Origin: an uncultured Collinsella sp.
GTDB lineage: Bacteria; Actinomycetota; Coriobacteriia; Coriobacteriales; Coriobacteriaceae
Length of the DNA: 11,634 bases
Direction of reading: 5' to 3'
NCBI GenBank assembly: GCA_900555355.1
Contig: USKV01000029.1
Span: 1 to 11,634 of the forward strand
The notes under the pieces are model-generated. The model was given only the letters and a program-made list of their open reading frames with translations, had not been told where the DNA came from and did no database searches. Shown here in pieces: positions 1 through 5,644 of this stretch. How positions within the stretch are numbered: position 1 is the first letter of the stretch; every line of letters begins with the position of its first letter. The position numbers were made by a program, and so were the translations under genes.

Positions 1-23
1 TTTGGTGCAAGGGGGTGGCGACC

Positions 24-79
24 TAGTCGTTGGGGACGTTCTTAAACGACTAGTCATTCAAGAACGTCCCCAACGACTA
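24..79. repeat. Perfect 20-bp inverted repeat with 16-nt loop
   Basis: The arms at 24-43 and 60-79 are exact reverse complements over 20 bp, beginning TAGTCGTTGGGGAC. The 16-nt loop (44-59) contains the palindrome GACTAGTC (48-55). It also holds a further copy of AACGACTA (45-52), the sequence that ends the right arm, so the left arm could pair with either copy. There is no T tract, so it is a poor rho-independent terminator. It may be a palindromic intergenic repeat or a small non-autonomous mobile-element relic. I do not recognise the family. Confidence 0.85.
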
Positions 80-83
80 CCTG

Positions 84-152
84 AAGTTGCGGTGGAATAG
101 GGACTGTTTTGGCGTCTGGAACCCCCAATTAGTCCCTATTTCACCGCAACTT
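84..152. repeat. 22-bp inverted repeat with 25-nt loop
   Basis: The arms at 84-105 and 131-152 pair over 22 bp with a single G-T wobble (95 with 141). Both carry the core AGGGACT/AGTCCCT. The loop at 106-130 shows no further structure. It lies 4 bp after the preceding inverted repeat and directly before the livF terminator. Its long stem and lack of a T tract suggest a palindromic repeat element rather than a terminator. Family unknown. Confidence 0.85.
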
Positions 153-191
153 AAAAAAGGGGCGCTGACCGGGATAGTCAGCGCCCCTTTT
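153..191 (-). terminator. Rho-independent terminator of the liv operon
   Basis: There is a perfect 15-bp stem (155-169 with 177-191) with a 7-nt loop. On the minus strand the GC-rich stem is followed by six T residues (158-153). It sits 11 bp after the livF stop codon, so it ends the livKHMGF transcript. The other strand also ends in TTTT, so it may work in both directions. Confidence 0.93.
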
Positions 192-201
192 GTTGGATTA
201 G

Positions 202-915
202 CTAGCCTCCGAGGTAAGCCTTGCGGACGTTATCGTCGTGCAGGAGCTCTTGACCCGTGCCGGTCATGGTGATCTTGCCGGTCTCGAGCACGTAGCCGCG
301 CGTAGCAATCGAGAGCGCCATCTGCGCGTTCTGCTCGACCAGAAGCACCGTGGTGCCGGCCTTGTGCAGATCCTCGACAATCTGGAAGATCTGCTCAATC
401 AGAATCGGCGCCAAACCCATGGAGGGTTCGTCGAGCATGAGCAGTTTGGGGTTACTCATAAGGGCTCGCCCCATAACGAGCATCTGCTGCTCGCCGCCCG
501 AAAGGGTGCCGGCGACCTGGCGACGGCGCTCCTTCAGGCGCGGGAACTGCTCGTAGACACGCTCAAGGCCCGGAGCAACCGTGGACTTGGGCTGCGTGTA
601 GGCGCCCATCTCCAGGTTCTCCTCGACCGTCATCTGCAAAAAGGCGCGACGGCCCTCGGGGACCTGAGCCAGGCCCTTACCAACCAGCTTATCGGCGGGC
701 GTATGAGTAATGTCCTCGCCCATAAACTTGATGGAGCCGGTCTTGGAGCGCAGCAGGCCCGAGACGGTCTTGAGCGTTGTGGACTTGCCGGCACCGTTCG
801 CACCGATCAGAGCAACGATCTCGCCCTCGTTGACGTTAAAGGAGATGTCCTTGATGGCGTGGATGGCGCCGTACCAGACGTTGATGTTGTAGACGGAAAG
901 CATCGGCTCTGCCAT
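202..915 (-). CDS. livF: Branched-chain amino acid ABC transporter ATPase LivF
   Basis: This 237-aa protein has the usual LivF length. It is one of the two cytoplasmic ATPases that power import through the LivH/LivM channel. Visible motifs are Walker A GANGAGKST (38-46), Q-loop Q84, signature LSGGEQQ (138-144), Walker B LLMLDEP (158-164), and VEQN (193-196) where most ABC ATPases have the H-loop histidine. Glutamine at that position is normal for LivF and helps tell it from LivG. The ATG at 915 immediately follows the livG stop codon (918-916). A GGGGGAG ribosome site at 928-922 lies inside the end of livG, which suggests translational coupling. It is the last gene of the operon and is followed by a strong terminator. 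Confidence 0.97.
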   Translation of the reverse strand: MAEPMLSVYNINVWYGAIHAIKDISFNVNEGEIVALIGANGAGKSTTLKTVSGLLRSKTGSIKFMGEDITHTPADKLVGKGLAQVPEGRRAFLQMTVEENLEMGAYTQPKSTVAPGLERVYEQFPRLKERRRQVAGTLSGGEQQMLVMGRALMSNPKLLMLDEPSMGLAPILIEQIFQIVEDLHKAGTTVLLVEQNAQMALSIATRGYVLETGKITMTGTGQELLHDDNVRKAYLGG

Positions 916-1776
916 TTAGTTCTCCCCCTTATCCTGCTTGCCCAGATATGCCTCGATAACGGCGTCGTTGTTCTGGATTTCCTCTGCCGTGCCCTTGGCA
1001 ATGACCTTACCAAAGTTGAGCACGCAGATGCCCTCGCAGATGTTCATAACGAGCGACATATCATGCTCGATAAGCATGATGGCAATGCCAAAGGTGTCGC
1101 GAATCTTGACGATGTTCTCCATGAGTTCCGCGGTCTCGGACGGGTTCATGCCGGCGGCAGGCTCGTCGAGCAGCAGCAGTTTGGGGTTGGTGGCAAGCGC
1201 GCGGACGATCTCCAGACGACGCTGGGCGCCGTAAGGCAGTGAGCCGGCCTGCTCGTTTGCCAGATGCTCCATATCAAAGATGGACAGCAGCTCCATGGCG
1301 CGCTCGTGGGCGGCCTTCTCGTGCTTCCAATACGTCGGCAGGCGCAGCACGCCCTCAAAGCCGGAGTAACGCTCCTGGTTATGCAGGCCGACCTTAACGT
1401 TATCCTCCACCGTCATGGTGTTGAACAGGCGAATGTTCTGGAATGTACGGGCAATACCCATGCGGTTGACCTGATAGACCGACTTGCCCGAGGTATCCTC
1501 GCCGTCGAGCAGGATGGTGCCGTGCGTGGGCTGGTACACCTTGGTGAGCAGGTTGAAGACCGTGGTCTTACCGGCACCGTTGGGACCAATCAGACCGGCG
1601 ATCTCGGTCTTGCCGATAGTCAGGCTAAAGTCGTCGACTGCCTTAAGACCACCGAACTCAATGCCCAGGTGGATGCACTCGAGTGCCGGGCGCTCGCCCA
1701 GGTCGCGATCGGGAACGATGGCACCAGAAGGATACGGGACCATCTTGCCCTTCTTGAACTCAAATTTACTGGGCAT
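916..1776 (-). CDS. livG: Branched-chain amino acid ABC transporter ATPase LivG
   Basis: This 286-aa protein is the second cytoplasmic ATPase of the Liv importer. Motifs are Walker A GPNGAGKTT (64-72), Q-loop Q113, signature PYGAQRR (181-187), Walker B LLLLDEP (200-206) and H-loop H238 in LIEHD. The LDEPAAGMNP stretch is typical of LivG. I chose the ATG at 1776 because AAGGAGGTG lies 8-9 nt upstream. The frame stays open to a TTG at 1803, but that would lie inside livM without a better ribosome site. The gene overlaps the end of livM by 11 bp. Before the first ABC strand (PALECIHLGIEFGG, about residue 30) there is a ~30-residue N-terminal extension not seen in typical LivG proteins of ~255 aa. 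Its role is unknown. Confidence 0.96.
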   Translation of the reverse strand: MPSKFEFKKGKMVPYPSGAIVPDRDLGERPALECIHLGIEFGGLKAVDDFSLTIGKTEIAGLIGPNGAGKTTVFNLLTKVYQPTHGTILLDGEDTSGKSVYQVNRMGIARTFQNIRLFNTMTVEDNVKVGLHNQERYSGFEGVLRLPTYWKHEKAAHERAMELLSIFDMEHLANEQAGSLPYGAQRRLEIVRALATNPKLLLLDEPAAGMNPSETAELMENIVKIRDTFGIAIMLIEHDMSLVMNICEGICVLNFGKVIAKGTAEEIQNNDAVIEAYLGKQDKGEN

Positions 1777-2854
1777 CGGCTGCCACCTCCTTCTTGGAAG
1801 CAAAGCGATCCTTGACGCGACCGAAGAACGCCTTGAGCTGCGGGTTGTTGGTAAAAATCATGACCAGGATCAGCACGATGGCGTAGATGAGCATGCGGTA
1901 GTCCGAGAACTGACGGAGCAGCTCGGGAAGCACCGTGAGCAGCGCCGCCGCGATGACAGAGCCGCGCATATTGCCCAGACCGCCCAGGACCACGAACACC
2001 AGGATAAGAATGGACGTGTTGAAGTCGAACTTGGTGGCGGAGAGCTGCGAGAAGTTACCGCCGAAGAGGGCTCCGGCAGCACCGGCGAGGGCAGCAGAAA
2101 CCACGAAGGCGATCATGCGGTACTGGGTGACGGAGATGCCCACGGACTCGGCTGCAATCTTGTTATCGCGCACGGCCATAATGGCACGGCCGGTACGGCT
2201 GCGAACCAGGTTGAGCACGATCACGAGTGCGACCATGACCAGGATGGCGCCGGCGAGGAAGGTCGAGTACGTCGACACGCCCGAGGCGCCCTGGGCGCCC
2301 TTGATGATGGCGGTGCCGTCCTCGAGCAGGTGCAGGTCGTCAATCGTAGAGTTGCCCGTGATGTTAAAGATCACGTGCAGGCCGCGGGAGTCGACGCCCA
2401 CGATAAGGCAGGTGACGATCTCTTTGATGATCTCGCCAAAGGCCAGCGTCACGATAGCCAGGTAATCGCCGCTCAGGCGAAGGACCGGGATGCCGATCAA
2501 GAAGCCCAGGATGGCGGCAGCGATAGCGCCGACCACGATGCTGATGACAAGACGTATTGGATCGGAGGGAACGGCGCTCTCCAGCGCGACGGCGGTGACG
2601 ATGCCCGTATAGGCGCCGACGCTCATAAAGCCCGCGTGGCCCAGCGACAAGTCGCCCGCGATGCCGACGACGAGGTTAAGGGAGATGGCCATGACAATAT
2701 AGGCCGTGATGGGAACCAGCTGACCGGCGATCATGCGCGGAATCATGTGGTTAGACTGCATAAAGAACACGATGGCGAACGCCACAAGGCACATGGCGTA
2801 CGTAACAAAGTCGTGACGCGTCTGCTTGTCTTTAAGAAACTTCATAACGCTCAC
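1766..2854 (-). CDS. livM: Branched-chain amino acid ABC transporter permease LivM
   Basis: This 362-aa multi-pass inner-membrane protein pairs with LivH to form the translocation channel. Family hallmarks are GDLSLGHAGFMSVGAY (67-82), LRLSGDYLAIVTLAFGEI (125-142), the cytoplasmic coupling loop GRAIMAVRDNKIAAESVGI (222-240) and GGLGNMRGSVIAA (291-303). About eight to ten hydrophobic segments are visible. The stretch at 154-196 is a longer, more polar loop than usual, and the C-terminus is short and charged. The GTG at 2854 abuts the livH stop codon and has AGAAGG 5 nt upstream. An ATG at 2845 (product shorter by 3 residues) with GGTGA upstream is a real alternative. The gene overlaps livG by 11 bp. 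Confidence 0.95.
   Translation of the reverse strand: MSVMKFLKDKQTRHDFVTYAMCLVAFAIVFFMQSNHMIPRMIAGQLVPITAYIVMAISLNLVVGIAGDLSLGHAGFMSVGAYTGIVTAVALESAVPSDPIRLVISIVVGAIAAAILGFLIGIPVLRLSGDYLAIVTLAFGEIIKEIVTCLIVGVDSRGLHVIFNITGNSTIDDLHLLEDGTAIIKGAQGASGVSTYSTFLAGAILVMVALVIVLNLVRSRTGRAIMAVRDNKIAAESVGISVTQYRMIAFVVSAALAGAAGALFGGNFSQLSATKFDFNTSILILVFVVLGGLGNMRGSVIAAALLTVLPELLRQFSDYRMLIYAIVLILVMIFTNNPQLKAFFGRVKDRFASKKEVAADAQ
1783..1792 (-). promoter_or_regulatory. Strong ribosome binding site that sets the livG start
   Basis: On the minus strand AAGGAGGTGG lies within the last codons of livM, 6-8 nt before the ATG at 1776. This near-perfect Shine-Dalgarno sequence favours the 286-aa livG product over the longer TTG-started reading. 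Confidence 0.8.
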
Positions 2855-3736
2855 CTACACCTTCTCGGGGACGTACTTGCCCAAGAGGCCGGCAGGCTTG
2901 ACGAGCAGGACGATGATCAAAACACCAAAGACGATGGAGTTGGCAAGGCTCGTGGAAATGTAAGCCTGCGCCATCGCCTCGATAATGCCGATGAGAATGC
3001 CGCCGACAAAGGCGCCGGGGATGGAGCCGATGCCGCCGAAAACGGCAGCGTCGAAGGCCTTGATGCCAGGCATGGCGCCCGTGGTGGGCTGCAGGACCGG
3101 CGAGTAGGAGCACAGGAGCACACCGGCGATGGCAGCAAGGGCGGAGCCGATGGCGAACGTCATCGAGATGGTGCGGTTGACGTTGATGCCCATGAGCTGA
3201 GCGGCGGCCTTGTCCTCGGACACGGCGCGCATGGCCTTGCCCATCTTGGTCTTACCTGTAAAGAACATCAAACCGGCCATGATAACTAAGCAGGCGACGA
3301 TGGTGACGAGCGAGACGGCGCTCACGTTGAACTTGGCCAAGAACTCCGGCACCGGGAAGGCGACGAGCGAAGTGAAGTTCTTGGGCGTGGCGCCCCACAG
3401 AAGCTGTGCGGCATTCTGCAGGAAGTAGGACACGCCGATAGCCGTGATCAGAACGGCCAGCGGGCCCGCCTGACGCAGCGGCTTGTATGCCAGACCCTCG
3501 ATGAGAACACCGAGAACGGTACAGACCACACAAGAAAAAATTACAGATACCCAGCCCGGAAGGCCGAGATACGACGTGGCACAGAACGAGACATAGGCAC
3601 CGACCATGATAACGTCGCCGTGAGCGAAGTTGAGCATCTTGGCGATACCGTAGACCATGGTGTAGCCCAACGCGATGATGGCGTAGACGCTGCCCATGGA
3701 CAGGCCGTTGACCAGGTATTGGATAAAGACCGTCAT
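2855..3736 (-). CDS. livH: Branched-chain amino acid ABC transporter permease LivH
   Basis: This 293-aa integral membrane permease partners LivM. The N-terminus carries the LivH hallmark, including GLSMGSVYAIIALGYTMVYG (11-30) and LNFAHGDVIMVGAY (35-48). The cytoplasmic coupling loop is GKAMRAVSEDKAAAQLMGIN (166-185), and GGIGSIPGAFVGG (234-246) is a conserved glycine-rich turn. I chose the ATG at 3736 because the ribosome site AAAGGGGG (3753-3746) is 9 nt away. The in-frame ATG at 3745 directly touches that site, and longer readings (to 3829) run through leader hairpin sequence. The length fits the family. Its stop codon is immediately followed by the livM start. Confidence 0.95.
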   Translation of the reverse strand: MTVFIQYLVNGLSMGSVYAIIALGYTMVYGIAKMLNFAHGDVIMVGAYVSFCATSYLGLPGWVSVIFSCVVCTVLGVLIEGLAYKPLRQAGPLAVLITAIGVSYFLQNAAQLLWGATPKNFTSLVAFPVPEFLAKFNVSAVSLVTIVACLVIMAGLMFFTGKTKMGKAMRAVSEDKAAAQLMGINVNRTISMTFAIGSALAAIAGVLLCSYSPVLQPTTGAMPGIKAFDAAVFGGIGSIPGAFVGGILIGIIEAMAQAYISTSLANSIVFGVLIIVLLVKPAGLLGKYVPEKV

Positions 3737-3782
3737 GTTCCACATCCCCCTTTCGAATAGGTTTCCAGTTGATGTATGAAAC

Positions 3783-3802
3783 AGGGACGTTACATCGTCC
3801 CT
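3783..3802 (-). promoter_or_regulatory. Small hairpin in the livH leader
   Basis: AGGGACG (3783-3789) pairs with CGTCCCT (3796-3802) to form a perfect 7-bp stem with a 6-nt loop, 47 bp upstream of the livH start. It lies next to a second hairpin. It could stabilise the 5' end of a processed livHMGF RNA. Function is inferred only from position. Confidence 0.5.
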
Positions 3803-3812
3803 AGATACCAAG

Positions 3813-3844
3813 CAAGCAGGGAAGGCCAAAACCTCCCCTGCTTG
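3813..3844 (-). terminator. livK-livH intercistronic hairpin, possible attenuator
   Basis: The arms at 3813-3825 and 3832-3844 form a 13-bp GC-rich stem with one G-U pair and a 6-nt loop. It lies 32 bp after the livK stop. On the minus strand the stem is followed by CTTGG rather than a run of T, so full termination is unlikely. Such hairpins after the binding-protein gene often leave more livK mRNA than permease and ATPase mRNA, by partial termination or by blocking 3' exonucleases. That role is inferred. Confidence 0.55.
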
Positions 3845-3875
3845 GGATCAAAACCGCTCTATGTAAGGCGGCCAA

Positions 3876-5063
3876 TTAGGCCTGTACGTACTTGCCGTCG
3901 GTGATGACGTAAGCCGTGGGCTCCTTCTGGACCTGGCCCTTATCGTTCCAGGTAAGCTTGCCGGTCAGACCGTCAACGGTAATCTTGAGCATAGCCTTGG
4001 ACAGCTTCTCGGCGGCCTCGGTCGGGTCGGCGTCGACACCAAGACCGGCCTCCTTGACGGCCTCGGCCACCGCGTGCACGCCGTCGTAGGCGTCGGCGGC
4101 AAACTGGTCGGGGGTATCGCCGTACTTATCCTTGTAAGCGTTAACGAAGTCGGCGTTCTTCTCGTCGTCGGCGGAGAACGGGGTCATGAGCAGCAGACCC
4201 TCGGCAAGAGAGGTATCGAAGCCCTCAACGCCCAGGATGCCGTCCATGCCGTCGCAGCCCATCATCTTGACGTCGTAGCCCATGTCCTTGGCGTTCTTGA
4301 GCAGGACGGACGCCGGCGTGTAGTAGATCGGCGCAAAGATCATGGTGGCGCCGGCCTGCTTGGCCTTAGTCAGCTGGTTGGTAAAGCTCGTGGCGGAGTC
4401 GTCCTTAAAGGTCTCCTCGTCAACAATCTCGAGCTTGGACTCAGCGGCCTGGGCCTTAAAGGAATCTGCGATGCCCGAAGAATAGGCGTCGCCGGAGTTA
4501 TAGAACAGCACGAACTTCTCGTCCGGATACTTCTGGGCCAGGAACTTGGCAGCGTTGACACCCTGGTTGGGGTCGGTAAAGCAAACCTGGAAGACGCAAT
4601 CCTTGCCGTCGGTGACGTCCTCGGAGGACGCGGACGGGGTGATCATGAACGTCTTGGGGTCGTTACCGCACTCGGCGGCAACGGCAACCGACGCACCCGT
4701 GGTGGTCGGACCGACGAGGGCCTGCATGCCCCAGTCGAGCAGGGTGTTGAAGGCGTTGACGGCCTTCTCGCCGTCGGCCTGGTCATCCTCGGCCTTGCTG
4801 GCAAGCGGCAGCTCCTTGGTCGAGAAATCCTTACAGCCAAGCTCGACACCCTGGGTAACGGACTTGCCGTAGGACGCGTTGGCGCCGGTCAGCGGGCCGA
4901 TGGTGCCGATCTTAAACGAAGCGTCGCTCGAAGCGGAACCGCTGTCGCCGCCGTTGGAGGAGCAGCCAGCTAGAATGGACATCGCCCCCAGACCTGCTGC
5001 GCTCGCGATAACGCTCCTGCGATTCATAACAGGGTTCAATGACTTACCGGTGAGGCTCGACAT
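3876..5063 (-). CDS. livK: Branched-chain amino acid ABC transporter substrate-binding lipoprotein LivK
   Basis: This 395-aa type I periplasmic-binding-fold protein captures the amino acid outside the membrane and delivers it to LivHM. The N-terminus is a lipoprotein signal: charged NRR (14-16), a hydrophobic stretch, then lipobox LAGC with C34 as the expected lipidated residue. A Ser/Gly-rich tether follows (35-47). The twin arginine in MNRRSVIA could also allow Tat export. The fold starts at FKIGTIGPLTGANASYG (50-66); GPTTTGAS (118-125) and ITPSASSEDV (141-150) are typical ligand-site loops. The ATG at 5063 has GAGAGGAG 5-6 nt upstream; the in-frame ATG at codon 13 lacks a good site. Exact ligand preference cannot be read from the sequence. 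A degraded relative lies just upstream. Confidence 0.95.
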   Translation of the reverse strand: MSSLTGKSLNPVMNRRSVIASAAGLGAMSILAGCSSNGGDSGSASSDASFKIGTIGPLTGANASYGKSVTQGVELGCKDFSTKELPLASKAEDDQADGEKAVNAFNTLLDWGMQALVGPTTTGASVAVAAECGNDPKTFMITPSASSEDVTDGKDCVFQVCFTDPNQGVNAAKFLAQKYPDEKFVLFYNSGDAYSSGIADSFKAQAAESKLEIVDEETFKDDSATSFTNQLTKAKQAGATMIFAPIYYTPASVLLKNAKDMGYDVKMMGCDGMDGILGVEGFDTSLAEGLLLMTPFSADDEKNADFVNAYKDKYGDTPDQFAADAYDGVHAVAEAVKEAGLGVDADPTEAAEKLSKAMLKITVDGLTGKLTWNDKGQVQKEPTAYVITDGKYVQA

Positions 5064-5332
5064 GCGGCTCTCCTCTCAAATCTCGTCGGGTTTCGGTTAC
5101 CCGACAGGCCATCCTTCGCCGTGTTCGGCGTTCGCAAAATAGTAGACGCTTTAGTTGAGAAAAGTGGCGATTATTTCAACTTTTCTTTTGTTTTGCCCAT
5201 TTATCCATAATTCTGCGTATTCCTGTCGGTTTATGCAGTTTAGCCACTTTATTGTGTGACAGTAATGTTTCCGTTCTGTTACAGGCGTCCTTGCCCTGAA
5301 TAAAACGGCCCCACCGGTCTCGTTATATGCAC
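5064..5332 (-). promoter_or_regulatory. livK upstream regulatory region
   Basis: This 269-bp AT-richer gap between livK and the livK remnant holds no convincing gene. Going upstream from livK it contains three elements. A 7-bp hairpin at 5085-5105 (GTCGGGT/ACCCGAC) lies just before the ribosome site. Overlapping inverted repeats at 5153-5186 are AGTTGA/TCAACT and AGAAAAGT/ACTTTTCT. An imperfect palindrome at 5255-5283 is TGTGACAG/CTGTTACA. The livK promoter must lie here or further upstream. TTGAAA (minus, about 5179-5174) is a possible -35, but I found no matching strong -10. These are candidate operators; no regulator is identifiable. Confidence 0.45.
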
Positions 5333-5468
5333 TTAGGCGGCGATGTACTTGCCATCCTGAATCACATAGGCCGTAGCGGGCTTTTCGACCTGGCCCTTGT
5401 CATTCCACGCCGACGAGCGCCTGCATGCCCCAGTCGCACAGGGCAAACCTTATGGTGCAAACGTTGAC
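5333..5468 (-). pseudogene. Remnant of a second livK (binding protein) gene
   Basis: On the minus strand, 5407-5333 reads WNDKGQVEKPATAYVIQDGK, then YIAA and a stop. The end of intact livK reads WNDKGQVQKEPTAYVITDGK, then YVQA and a stop. Directly upstream, 5441-5409 reads LCDWGMQALVG against LLDWGMQALVG (residues 108-118 of LivK). The two pieces are fused with about 250 codons deleted and a frame change at the junction. A weaker match (VN of the KAVNAF region) extends to about 5468, with three extra codons. This is therefore the scar of a tandem livK paralogue upstream of the surviving gene. It has no start and no usable frame, so it makes no binding protein. Confidence 0.88.
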
Positions 5469-5644
5469 AGTTTGTTACGGAGTTTCGTTTGTAGCGAGCA
5501 TGTTTCCAATGTTTCCGCAGCGTTTCGGGGGTGCCGTTTTGTGCGACTCCTGTTGCCTGGCGAGCACGCGCCCTCGGTTCACGCTAGAATGCACTCAACC
5601 TTTAAGCGGTTAATCCATCCATAAGATGCACGAAGGAGCTATCT
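5469..5644 (+). promoter_or_regulatory. hom upstream region with candidate -10 and ribosome site
   Basis: No gene is supported here. TAGAAT at 5585-5590 is a five-of-six match to the -10 consensus, 54 bp before hom, but no good -35 lies 16-18 bp upstream. The ribosome site AAGGAG (5633-5638) is 6 nt from the hom ATG and fixes that start. ATGTTTCC occurs twice in tandem (5500-5507 and 5509-5516), and AATGTTTCCG is also found at 5264-5273. A TTGACA at 5464-5469 has no -10 partner. Confidence 0.4.

Noticed and set aside
87..272. Small plus-strand frame at the window start
   Set aside because: It runs through an inverted repeat and the liv terminator into the end of livF on the other strand, with no ribosome site.
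1484..3289. 601-codon plus-strand frame opposite livM and livH
   Set aside because: It is antisense to well-supported permease genes. Its His/Asp/Gly-rich product is typical of mirror frames in high-GC DNA.
4074..4973. 299-codon plus-strand frame opposite livK
   Set aside because: It is the mirror frame of a convincing lipoprotein gene, and its valine/glycine-rich product matches no family I know.
5464..5469. Perfect -35 TTGACA as the hom promoter
   Set aside because: No acceptable -10 lies 16-18 bp downstream, and the bases overlap the livK-derived remnant (GTCAAC on the other strand).
5397..5624. Small open frames upstream of hom as leader peptides
   Set aside because: They lack a good ribosome site, overlap the livK remnant, and show no run of regulatory codons next to a terminator or anti-terminator pair.
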